A stretch of DNA of 64,000 bases from an uncultured Bacilli bacterium (GTDB lineage Bacteria > Bacillota_I > Bacilli_A > RF39 > UBA660): contig CAKOXC010000002.1 of the NCBI GenBank assembly GCA_934129945.1, positions 124,001 through 188,000 of the forward strand. Reading direction: 5' to 3'. The translations under genes and the position numbers were made by a program. The notes beneath the pieces were generated by a model, which was given only the letters and a program-made list of their open reading frames with translations, ran no database searches and was not told where the DNA came from. This document shows, one piece after another, positions 9,201 to 15,939 of the stretch. Numbering within the stretch: position 1 is the stretch's first letter; each line of letters begins with the position of its first letter.

Positions 9201-9510
9201 TTTTTATCTCCTTGAAAATATAAGTATTATTTTTTACTAAAACATAACTTTCTTCATTATAATATTCTTTGGTTATAGGATTACTTTCTTTTTCTAGATA
9301 TTTATTATCATAAAGTACTTTTAGTGTTATTTTATTATCTTTACATATATCTTTTAAGTAACAATCTTTAGCTGCTTCCTCTATTCTTTTTTCTGTAACC
9401 TTAATTAATCTATCATTATGTTTTTTTATAATATTGTAAACAGTAGGTATTAAAATGATTAAAATAATAGCTACTATAGTTATATTAATAATTACTTTAT
9501 TTCTATTCAT
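9193..9510 (-). CDS. single-span membrane protein with pseudopilin-like tail
   Basis: A 105-residue protein with one strong N-terminal membrane segment (about residues 6-27), then a helix IEEAAKDCYL and a short domain with LKVLYDNKYLEKESNPITKEYY. The pattern helix, then leucine-rich 'LYDnKYL', then 'NP.TKE' resembles the soluble part of minor pseudopilins, but the prepilin cleavage motif (GFTLIE) is absent. ATG at 9510 is chosen because GGAG lies 6 bases before it. The start overlaps the tgt stop codon by 8 bases, so translation is probably coupled to tgt. Role unknown. Confidence 0.6.
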   Translation of the reverse strand: MNRNKVIINITIVAIILIILIPTVYNIIKKHNDRLIKVTEKRIEEAAKDCYLKDICKDNKITLKVLYDNKYLEKESNPITKEYYNEESYVLVKNNTYIFKEIKND

Positions 9511-10624
9511 ATTTTTCTCCATAATAATTTTTTATAAATTCTTCTCTAAATTCTAACATTTTATCATTTTTTATAGCTTCTCTAATTTCTTCTGTAAGCC
9601 TTATTAAATAACGAATATTATGAATTGATAAAAGTCTTGCTCCAAATGTTTCATTAGCAGTTATTAAATGTCTTATATAAGATTTTGTATAATTTTTACA
9701 AGTATAACAATCACAACCATTTTCTAAAGTTGTAAAATCTTCTTTATATTTAGCATTTTTAATATTGATTTTGCCATATTTTGTTAAAGCATGACCATGT
9801 CTAGCAAGTCTTGTTGGAGAAACACAATCAAAAATATCTATTCCTCTTATGACATTCTCTACTATATCTATTGGGTCACCTACACCCATCAAATATCGAA
9901 TTTTATCAGTTGGTAAATATTTAGTAGAATATTCAACCATTTCATACATTGTAGGTTTATCTTCTCCAACACTTGTTCCTCCGATAGAATAACCATCAAA
10001 ATTCATTTTAGTTAATTCTATAGCACAGTGTTTTCTTAGATCCTCATAATCTCCACCTTGTACTATTCCAAATAAAATCTGATTTTCTCCTTTAAATACA
10101 TCTTTTCCTCTTTTAGCCCATCTAAGTGTTCTTTCTACACTATTTTTAACATAATCATATTCTTTTGGATAACCAATACATTCATCAAAACTCATTACTA
10201 TATCACTGCCTAAATTTTCTTGAATTTTAATTGATTTTTCAGGAGTTAATAAAAGATTATCACCATTTAAGTGATTTTTAAACTTAACTCCCTCTTCCAT
10301 TATATCTTTTGGTTTAGCTAAAGAAAAAACTTGAAATCCACCTGAATCAGTTAATATTGGGCCATCATAATTCATAAATTTATGTAGGCCACCAGCTTTT
10401 TTTACTATCTCATCACCTGGTCTTAACCATAAATGATAAGTGTTTGCAAGAGTTATACCTGCTCCACATGCTTTAACTTCTTCTGGTGACAATGTTTTTA
10501 CCGTTGCTTGAGTACCAACAGGCATAAACATTGGTGTTTCATAGACTTTACCATTGTATCTAATTTCACCAAGCCTTGCTTGAGTATTCTTTTCTGTTTT
10601 TAATAATTTATATTCTAACTTCAT
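9503..10624 (-). CDS. tgt: queuine/preQ1 tRNA-guanine transglycosylase
   Basis: Tgt exchanges guanine 34 for preQ1 in tRNAs with GUN anticodons, a step toward queuosine. The 373 residues show family landmarks: LANTYHLWLRPG, LTDSGGFQVFSL, MSFDECIGYP, FGIVQGG, the GYSIGGTSVGE substrate loop, GVGDPIDIVENV, FDCVSPTRLARHGHA, and the zinc site CDCYTCKNYTKSYIRHL. AAGGTGG precedes the ATG. queA, the next queuosine enzyme, lies just upstream but is separated by a terminator and a new promoter. Confidence 0.98.
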   Translation of the reverse strand: MKLEYKLLKTEKNTQARLGEIRYNGKVYETPMFMPVGTQATVKTLSPEEVKACGAGITLANTYHLWLRPGDEIVKKAGGLHKFMNYDGPILTDSGGFQVFSLAKPKDIMEEGVKFKNHLNGDNLLLTPEKSIKIQENLGSDIVMSFDECIGYPKEYDYVKNSVERTLRWAKRGKDVFKGENQILFGIVQGGDYEDLRKHCAIELTKMNFDGYSIGGTSVGEDKPTMYEMVEYSTKYLPTDKIRYLMGVGDPIDIVENVIRGIDIFDCVSPTRLARHGHALTKYGKINIKNAKYKEDFTTLENGCDCYTCKNYTKSYIRHLITANETFGARLLSIHNIRYLIRLTEEIREAIKNDKMLEFREEFIKNYYGEKYE

Positions 10625-10644
10625 TTAAACCACCTTACATTTTG

Positions 10645-10650
10645 ATTATA
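10645..10650 (-). promoter_or_regulatory. -10 element for tgt
   Basis: TATAAT lies 21 bases before the tgt ATG, followed by the AAGGTGG ribosome site. No convincing -35 hexamer was seen at 16-18 bases. Confidence 0.45.
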
Positions 10651-10707
10651 TCATAAATTTTATTTAAAAAATATCATTCTATAAACTATTTAAAATTTAT
10701 AAAAAAA

Positions 10708-10727
10708 CACATTTACTTTTAAATGTG
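10708..10727 (-). terminator. intrinsic terminator after queA
   Basis: On the minus strand CACATTTA / TAAATGTG forms an 8-bp stem with a four-base loop, followed by seven T, three bases past the queA stop. Confidence 0.85.
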
Positions 10728-10730
10728 ATT

Positions 10731-11756
10731 TTATTTTATAAACATTGCATCTCCAAATGAGAAAAAGTGATATTTTTTCTCGATAGCTTCACTGTAAGCA
10801 TTAAGTATTATTTCTTTACTAGATAGTGCACTAACAAGCATTAATAATGTTGATTTTGGTAAATGAAAATTTGTAATTAATCCGTCAATTGCTTTAAATT
10901 CGTACCCAGGATATATAAAAATATCAGTATTTCCACTACACTCTTTAAACGTATTATATTTAGTCATAATTGTTTCTAATGTTCTAGTTGATGTTGTACC
11001 AACAGCATATATTTTTCTTCCTTCTTTTTTAGCAAGATTTAAAGTATCAGCTGTATCTTTATTCATTATATAAAATTCTGTATGCATATGATGTTTTTCT
11101 ACATCTTCTACTTCTACAGGTCTAAAAGTACCAAGACCTACATGAAGAGTTACATATTTTACAATTATACCTTTATTTTCAATTTCTTGAAGTAATTCTT
11201 TTGTAAAATGAAGACCAGCCGTTGGTGCTGCTGCAGATCCAATATTTTTAGCATAAACAGTTTGATATCTTGATTGGTCTTCTAACTTCTCGTGAATATA
11301 TGGTGGCAGTGGCATTGTTCCAAGTTCTTCTAAAATTTCCATTAAAATTCCATTATAAACTAATTGTACATGAGTTATGCCATCATTTAATTTTTTTACT
11401 ACTTTAGCTTTAAGCTTACCGTCTCCAAAAGTTATAATGATATCTTCATGTAATCTTTTTTGAGGTTTAGCAAGACATTCCCATGTATTATCACCAAGGT
11501 CTTTAAGGAGTAACAATTCTATTACTGCTTTTGTATCTTCTTTTTCACCAATAAGTCTTGCCGGAATAACTTTAGTATCATTAAGTACTAATACATCACC
11601 TTTATTTAAATAATTTATAACATTTTTAAATACTTCGTCTTTCGTTTTACCAGTTTTCTTATCTAAAATCATAAGTTTAGATTCACTTCTATTTTTAATT
11701 GGTGTTTGAGCAATTAATTCCTCTGGTAAATTATAGTCAAATTCTTTTGTCGTCAT
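10731..11756 (-). CDS. queA: S-adenosylmethionine:tRNA ribosyltransferase-isomerase
   Basis: QueA transfers and isomerises the ribosyl part of SAM onto preQ1-tRNA to give epoxyqueuosine. About 341 residues with family signatures: FDYNLPEELIAQTP at the N-terminus, VLNDTKVIPARL, the SAAAPTAGLHFT loop, VTLHVGLGTFRPV, HHMHTEFY, and LITNFHLPKSTLLMLVSAL near the end. ATG at 11756 is preferred over an in-frame GTG at 11768. The gene follows the kinase-like gene by 13 bases and is the last gene of the miaB transcript before a terminator. Confidence 0.97.
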   Translation of the reverse strand: MTTKEFDYNLPEELIAQTPIKNRSESKLMILDKKTGKTKDEVFKNVINYLNKGDVLVLNDTKVIPARLIGEKEDTKAVIELLLLKDLGDNTWECLAKPQKRLHEDIIITFGDGKLKAKVVKKLNDGITHVQLVYNGILMEILEELGTMPLPPYIHEKLEDQSRYQTVYAKNIGSAAAPTAGLHFTKELLQEIENKGIIVKYVTLHVGLGTFRPVEVEDVEKHHMHTEFYIMNKDTADTLNLAKKEGRKIYAVGTTSTRTLETIMTKYNTFKECSGNTDIFIYPGYEFKAIDGLITNFHLPKSTLLMLVSALSSKEIILNAYSEAIEKKYHFFSFGDAMFIK

Positions 11757-11769
11757 TTTTATCACCACT

Positions 11770-12273
11770 TTATAATTTTTTAATTTTAATATTTTCTAAA
11801 AACTCTTTTGCTTTTTCTTCAAAATCTTCTAGAGTACCATCATTATTTATATAATAATCATAATTATAGTTATCTACATTCATATCAGATGTATTTGAAT
11901 TAATATTATCTAGATTTTTTCTTTTTATTAAAATTGTTTTAGCTCCGCTAGCTTCAACTACTTTTAATATTTCTTCTGGTTCTCTTATATGAATAAACAT
12001 TATTTCATCATTACTTTGATAGAAATAATCAACCTTTTTCATAATATCATGAAATGGGAAATCATTATAATTTGTTAGCAAGGCTTTTAAGTCAGATAAA
12101 AATTTACGATCTTTTTCTTCTTTTTTACCATTCCAACCACAATAAGCAGCTATTTCTTTTACTTTATCTACTGATGAGACATTAAATACTTTTGCATACT
12201 TTGAGATAAAATTTACAAAAGTATCTTTACCACTTCCACCAGTTCCATTAATTACAAATATCTTTTTATCCAT
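11770..12273 (-). CDS. P-loop nucleotide kinase-like protein
   Basis: A 167-residue protein starting with a clear Walker A loop (FVINGTGGSGKDTFVNF, about residues 4-20), as in small nucleotide or dephospho-CoA/deoxynucleoside-monophosphate kinases. A later FIHIREPEEI segment and ILIKR resemble the LID/arginine region of such kinases. No specific substrate can be named. ATG at 12273 overlaps the miaB stop by 8 bases and follows GGGGA by 8 bases, which supports it over an upstream ATG at 12288. It sits between two tRNA-modification genes; a link to them is only contextual. Confidence 0.65.
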   Translation of the reverse strand: MDKKIFVINGTGGSGKDTFVNFISKYAKVFNVSSVDKVKEIAAYCGWNGKKEEKDRKFLSDLKALLTNYNDFPFHDIMKKVDYFYQSNDEIMFIHIREPEEILKVVEASGAKTILIKRKNLDNINSNTSDMNVDNYNYDYYINNDGTLEDFEEKAKEFLENIKIKKL

Positions 12274-13672
12274 TACATATTTCCCCATCTAAACTAAAAC
12301 TTTTAGCATCAGTTATTTTAACATTTACAATTTTCCCAATATTAGATTTATCACCAGTTATATTGACTAATTTCATTGTATCAGTATATCCAAATAATTT
12401 GGTAGAATCTTTTTCACTAATTCCTTCAACTAAAACTTTAACATTTTTATCTATATATTTTTCATTAGCTTCTTTACTATATTTATTTATAAGTTCATTT
12501 AATTTGTAAAGTCTTTCTTCTTTAGTTTTTAAATCGATTGAATCTTTAATAAGACTTGCAGGTGTCCCTTCTCTTTTAGAATAAATAAATGTATATGCTC
12601 CATCAAATTTACATTTTTCTACAACATCTAATGTTTCATTAAAATCTTCTTCTGTTTCATTAGGAAACCCTACTATTATATCAGTAGTAATTGCAACATC
12701 TTTTACTTTAGATTTTATCTTATTATATAACTCTAAATATTCTTCTTTAGTATAACGTCTACCCATAAGTTTTAATATTTTAGAAGATCCTGATTGTAAA
12801 GGTAAATGAATATAAGGCATAATATTTTCATATTTAGCAATAATATCTATCATTTCATCAGTAAAATCCCAAGGATGAGAAGTTACAAATCTAACTCTTT
12901 CAATATTTGTTTTGGCAACATTTTCTAGTAACGTAGCAAAATCATAATTTTCTTCTAAATCTTTACCATAAGCATTTACATTTTGTCCTAGTAATGTTAT
13001 TTCTTTATATCCATTATTTTTTAAATCAATTACTTCTTCTAGTATTTTATCCATTTTTCTACTTCTTTGTTTACCACGAGTATATGGAACTATACAATAA
13101 GTACAAAATTTATCACATCCATACATAATATTTACCCAGGCTTTAATTTTAGAATCTCTTGAATAAATGACATTTTCAAATACATTTCCTTCATTAGAAT
13201 ATACTTCTATATCAAGTTTGCCTTTAGCATTTAGTATAAGTTTAGGTAATTCATTAATATTATGTGTTCCAAAAACTATATCAACATAAGGATGTTTAGT
13301 TTTTATTTCATTTACAACATTCTCTTCTTGACTCATGCAACCACCAATAGCCACAATTAAACCTGGCTTTTCTTTTTTTAAATGTTTACAACGCCCAAGA
13401 TACCCAAATACTTTATCATGAGCATTTTCACGTATAGCACAAGTGTTTAATACGACAATGTCAGAATCTTCTAACTTATCTGTTGAAGTAAATCCTAACA
13501 TTTCTAAATATTTTCTTATTTCTTCTGAGTCATGAACATTCATCTGACAACCATATGTTTTTAAAAAATATTTTTTATTTTCAAATATTTTTTTTATATT
13601 ATTATCATTTTCTAAATAGTCAACTTTTTTATCAGTTCTTTTTCTTGCTTCTTTTAAATCAGGTAAATTCAT
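12266..13672 (-). CDS. miaB: tRNA-2-methylthio-N6-dimethylallyladenosine synthase
   Basis: MiaB is a radical-SAM methylthiotransferase that converts i6A37 to ms2i6A37 in tRNA. The 468 residues contain the N-terminal UPF0004 domain with conserved cysteines (TYGCQMNVHDSE, LNTCAIRENA, GGCMSQEE), the radical-SAM cluster motif CDKFCTYC followed by IVPYTRGKQRSR, and a C-terminal TRAM domain (about residues 400-465). It appears to lead the operon miaB - kinase-like - queA, with a good promoter just upstream. Confidence 0.98.
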   Translation of the reverse strand: MNLPDLKEARKRTDKKVDYLENDNNIKKIFENKKYFLKTYGCQMNVHDSEEIRKYLEMLGFTSTDKLEDSDIVVLNTCAIRENAHDKVFGYLGRCKHLKKEKPGLIVAIGGCMSQEENVVNEIKTKHPYVDIVFGTHNINELPKLILNAKGKLDIEVYSNEGNVFENVIYSRDSKIKAWVNIMYGCDKFCTYCIVPYTRGKQRSRKMDKILEEVIDLKNNGYKEITLLGQNVNAYGKDLEENYDFATLLENVAKTNIERVRFVTSHPWDFTDEMIDIIAKYENIMPYIHLPLQSGSSKILKLMGRRYTKEEYLELYNKIKSKVKDVAITTDIIVGFPNETEEDFNETLDVVEKCKFDGAYTFIYSKREGTPASLIKDSIDLKTKEERLYKLNELINKYSKEANEKYIDKNVKVLVEGISEKDSTKLFGYTDTMKLVNITGDKSNIGKIVNVKITDAKSFSLDGEICNG

Positions 13673-13694
13673 TCTATCACTTCCAAACAGTTAA

Positions 13695-13723
13695 ATTATA
13701 CCAAAAAAAGACCTTTTATTAAA
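13695..13723 (-). promoter_or_regulatory. promoter of the miaB operon
   Basis: TATAAT (13695-13700) preceded by TGG, with TTTAAT 17 bases upstream (13718-13723). It lies 23 bases before the miaB start. The -35 match is only moderate. Confidence 0.6.
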
Positions 13724-13783
13724 GTACCTTTTTACTTACGTTTTTATTAAATATTTCTCGATTAATTTAGTTAATAAAAAAAA

Positions 13784-13812
13784 TTGTATTTATGTAAAAT
13801 ATATGATATTAT
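13784..13812 (+). promoter_or_regulatory. promoter of antisense-type RNA, copy 1
   Basis: TTGTAT (13784-13789), 17 bases, TATTAT (13807-13812). The segment TATTATTAATTTAG downstream is identical in copy 2 at 49947-49960, and both are followed by TGAGAAGC, so transcription probably starts at about 13820. Confidence 0.65.
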
Positions 13813-13819
13813 TAATTTA

Positions 13820-13915
13820 GGTGAGAAGCAAAAAGTCTTCTAGGGACTTGATGCTTGCCACGTTTTTGTGTTAAGCACCTTTATTCAGGTTTTAAGAATA
13901 AAGATGCTTTTTTTA
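13820..13915 (+). ncRNA. short regulatory RNA, copy 1 (candidate RNA antitoxin)
   Basis: A predicted RNA of about 95 nt that begins at GUGAGAAGCAAAAAG and ends at an intrinsic terminator (stem AAGCACCTTTATTC / GAATAAAGATGCTT, then seven T). No ORF is visible. It is nearly identical to the RNA of copy 2 while the neighbouring peptide-coding region has diverged, suggesting selection on the RNA. It is fully complementary to the 3' part of a minus-strand transcript reading from 14110. In known type I toxin-antitoxin loci such as txpA/RatA and bsrG/SR4 the antitoxin RNA overlaps the toxin mRNA 3' end in this convergent way. Antitoxin function is inference. Confidence 0.65.
13873..13914 (+). terminator. 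terminator of the short RNA, copy 1
   Basis: Stem AAGCAcCTTTATTC / GAATAAAGaTGCTT with loop AGGTTTTAA and a run of seven T. The same hairpin is present in copy 2. Confidence 0.85.
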
Positions 13916-14023
13916 TTACTTACAAGTAATAACTAATATTTTTATAAATAAAGCTATTATTATAAATAACTGAATAAATATAATTATGAATAATCTTGAG
14001 ATTATATAATCATTTTTGTTCAT
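13916..14023 (-). CDS. 35-aa hydrophobic peptide, candidate type I toxin
   Basis: ATG at 14023 with AAAGGTGG five bases before it opens a 35-codon frame: a short polar start MNKNDY, one long hydrophobic span rich in Ile, Leu and Phe (about residues 7-33), and a lysine end (TCK). Size, single membrane span and basic tail are typical of type I toxins, such as TxpA/BsrG or Fst, though no family match is claimed. The expected mRNA starts at about 14110, so the leader is about 86 nt. The corresponding frame in copy 2 is interrupted by TAA. Whether the peptide is made and toxic is unknown. Confidence 0.55.
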   Translation of the reverse strand: MNKNDYIISRLFIIIFIQLFIIIALFIKILVITCK

Positions 14024-14026
14024 ACT

Positions 14027-14086
14027 ACCACCTTTACTTCTATTTTTATAAAAACCCCCTGAATTTTAGTCCCTAAGTAAGGTGGC
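14027..14086 (-). promoter_or_regulatory. leader pairing that can hide the toxin ribosome site, copy 1
   Basis: In the minus-strand transcript GCCACC (14086-14081) can pair with GGUGGU (14032-14027), which is the Shine-Dalgarno of the 35-aa ORF. The longer CCACCUUAC / GUAAAGGUGG pairing needs only one bulged A. Copy 2 has GCUACC and GGUAGU at the same places: a compensatory change. Confidence 0.6.
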
Positions 14087-14116
14087 AAGCATCTTCTTTT
14101 TGCTTCTCAAGATGCT

Positions 14117-14168
14117 ATTATATAGTAATTTTTTGATATTTCAAGGCTTTCGACAAATACTGACAAAT
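14117..14168 (-). promoter_or_regulatory. promoter of the peptide mRNA with Spo0A-box-like sites, copy 1
   Basis: Minus strand: TTGAAA (14139-14144), 16 bases, TATAAT (14117-14122), start expected near 14110. Just upstream is TTTGTCGAAA (14148-14157), containing the Spo0A consensus TGTCGAA, and exactly 10 bp further TTTGTCAGTA (14158-14167). Spo0A boxes in head-to-tail tandem with 10-bp period are known, for example at abrB in Bacillus. TGTCGAA is kept in copy 2. Binding by Spo0A is inference. Confidence 0.6.
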
Positions 14169-14188
14169 GTTTTAACAAAACATAAAAA

Positions 14189-14212
14189 AATCTTACAAAA
14201 TGCAAGATTTAT
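14189..14212 (-). terminator. terminator of the tad operon
   Basis: Minus strand AAATCTTGC / GTAAGATTT stem (one G-T pair) with an ATTTT loop, followed by TTTTAT. It overlaps the tadC stop codon. Confidence 0.75.
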
Positions 14213-14910
14213 TTAGTTAAAAAGTCAATAACTACTGGTGAAAGTATTATCAAAAGTAATATTGGGATAAAAAATACTACTGATATAACACTTATTTTAA
14301 TAGGTAACTTAGCTATTCTACCTTTTACTTCCATTAATTCTTTATTTCTTAAATATTCTAATTGGTTATTTAATGACTCTATTATATTACTACCAAATAT
14401 TGATGATTCAGTAACATTAAGTATAGTATTATTTATTGATTCAGAAGGAATTCTTTTTTTCATATCTTTTAAACTTTCAACCAAGCTTTTACCCATTTTA
14501 ACTTCATTCAAAGTTTTTAAAAATTCTTTTGATATATTACTATCAATATTTTTAGCAGTAGTTTCTAAAGCTTGGGATAATGTTTTTCCACTTTCCAAAG
14601 TAAGTGCTAGTATTTCAAAAAAGAATATTGCCTCATGTTCTAATTCTAATCCTCTTTTTTTAATTGGATAATCAAGTAATAAATATGTAATTAAAAAATA
14701 ATAAATAATAGAAAATAATGGTGCATAAATATAACCATTTTTAGAGAATAAAATGAAAGAAAGGAAGATTAAAATTGTACCAAGTAATCTAACATTTAAG
14801 AACTCTTTTGCATTATATTTACAATCATCACCTAATAATTCTATTTTAGTTTCTACTTTTTTTATCATTTTTTTTGAATATATTTTATCTATTAAAGAAA
14901 CTTTTTGCAT
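14209..14910 (-). CDS. tadC: Tad pilus inner-membrane platform protein TadC
   Basis: TadC is one of two GspF/PilC-like membrane proteins that form the platform of the Tad/Flp pilus machine. The 233 residues show two membrane segments near residues 43-77, a T2SSF domain with FFFEILALTLESGKTLSQALE and GKSLVESLKDMKKRIP, and a C-terminal membrane segment (about 206-230). It overlaps tadB by one base (14910). It is the last gene of the operon. Confidence 0.9.
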   Translation of the reverse strand: MQKVSLIDKIYSKKMIKKVETKIELLGDDCKYNAKEFLNVRLLGTILIFLSFILFSKNGYIYAPLFSIIYYFLITYLLLDYPIKKRGLELEHEAIFFFEILALTLESGKTLSQALETTAKNIDSNISKEFLKTLNEVKMGKSLVESLKDMKKRIPSESINNTILNVTESSIFGSNIIESLNNQLEYLRNKELMEVKGRIAKLPIKISVISVVFFIPILLLIILSPVVIDFLTK

Positions 14911-15917
14911 TACATTTTCACCTTTAATACCTTTCTAACTACTAAGATATAAAGTATATATAAACTTATAATTATTACTAAGATAAATCCTCCAAAAGTA
15001 GAAGAAACAAGAGGTTTAAAATAATCATTATTTAATACATTAATAACTACTACAAATATTAATGGCATTGCTACTAACATTTTAAAGACAAATCTTGAAG
15101 AAGCTGTTAAACTATCAAGTTCATTTTTTAATTTTTTCTTATCAAAGAAAGATTTTTCTATCATTGAAAATACTTTAACAATATTTCCACCTGTTTTATT
15201 TAATAAGGTTAGAGAAGAAGCAATATATTTTGCATCCTCTACTTGTACTCTATTATAAAATCTATTAAATACTGTATCTAAACTTAATCCATATGAAATA
15301 TCTAAAGATATTTTTTTAAATTCATCAGCGATTGGACCATCAAGTTCATTTTTTACAGTTTCTATTGCTTGCATTATATTTCTACCAGATTTAAAAGAGT
15401 TATTCATTATAATTATAGCTTTTAATAAATCATCTTCAATTTTATCTTGTCTCTTTTTACGACGATATAAAATTACAATATTAGGAAGTAAATATCCAAT
15501 TATAAATACTACTAAGGCTTTCATAAAATCAAAACGTAAAAACTGTAAAAATGTTGTTATTAGGTAAAGGATACTAAATGCAATTCCTACTAAACATTTA
15601 ATTGCTATATAATCCATTGAATCTTTTATATTACGATTATTTAAAGTTATATCACGTTCATATTTTTTACTATGCTTCTCAATAACTTTACTAATTTTTA
15701 ATATTTTACTTAGCTTATGAACTATTTTCCAAAAACTTAAATGAAGACGATCAAAGAATGATATTTCAATATCTTTATCTGATAATAATGAAAAATCAGC
15801 AAATTTTCTTTCAAATTCATATGATTTTAGATTTTTAATGACTATAATTAATACTACTAAAAGCATAGCTATTATTACAAATTGAACTATAATCATTTTT
15901 ACAGCTTCACTTATCAT
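14910..15917 (-). CDS. tadB: Tad pilus inner-membrane platform protein TadB
   Basis: A 335-residue GspF/PilC-like protein, partner of TadC. An N-terminal membrane segment (about residues 8-28) is followed by a cytoplasmic stretch, two membrane segments (about 105-150), a T2SSF domain (LLKAIIIMNNSFKSGRNIMQAIE, then LLNKTGGNIVKVFSMIEKSF) and two C-terminal spans. ATG at 15917 is chosen since AAGGGTG lies 8 bases before it; the in-frame GTG at 15926 is less likely. It lies 22 bases after tadA. Confidence 0.9.
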   Translation of the reverse strand: MISEAVKMIIVQFVIIAMLLVVLIIVIKNLKSYEFERKFADFSLLSDKDIEISFFDRLHLSFWKIVHKLSKILKISKVIEKHSKKYERDITLNNRNIKDSMDYIAIKCLVGIAFSILYLITTFLQFLRFDFMKALVVFIIGYLLPNIVILYRRKKRQDKIEDDLLKAIIIMNNSFKSGRNIMQAIETVKNELDGPIADEFKKISLDISYGLSLDTVFNRFYNRVQVEDAKYIASSLTLLNKTGGNIVKVFSMIEKSFFDKKKLKNELDSLTASSRFVFKMLVAMPLIFVVVINVLNNDYFKPLVSSTFGGFILVIIISLYILYILVVRKVLKVKM

Positions 15918-15939
15918 TCTAATCACCCTTCTTTAAATT

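Larger units (their letters stand above)
13783..14175. repeat. dispersed repeat element, copy 1
   Basis: About 390 bp shared with 49922-50301, covering the short RNA, terminator, leader, both promoters and the upstream boxes; the peptide-coding centre (about 13920-14020) is poorly conserved. The ends carry GAGAAGCAAAAAG in inverted orientation (13822-13834 and 14096-14108). No transposase or target duplication is visible. The stretch between miaB and the tad genes holds nothing else. Confidence 0.85.

Noticed and set aside
13673..13782. tRNA or rRNA gene in intergenic stretches
   Set aside because: No cloverleaf-like sequence, TTCGAATC-type loop or CCA end was seen in any gap.
14088..14116. 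AGCATCTT / AAGATGCT hairpin at the start of the copy 1 peptide mRNA
   Set aside because: Given the -10 at 14117-14122, transcription should start near 14110, so the left arm is mostly not transcribed. Copy 2 also lacks the pairing.
13783..14175. Element as a MITE or insertion sequence
   Set aside because: The inverted GAGAAGCAAAAAG ends are explained by the two RNA 5' ends. No transposase, target duplication or sharp shared ends are visible. Mobility cannot be excluded but is not supported.
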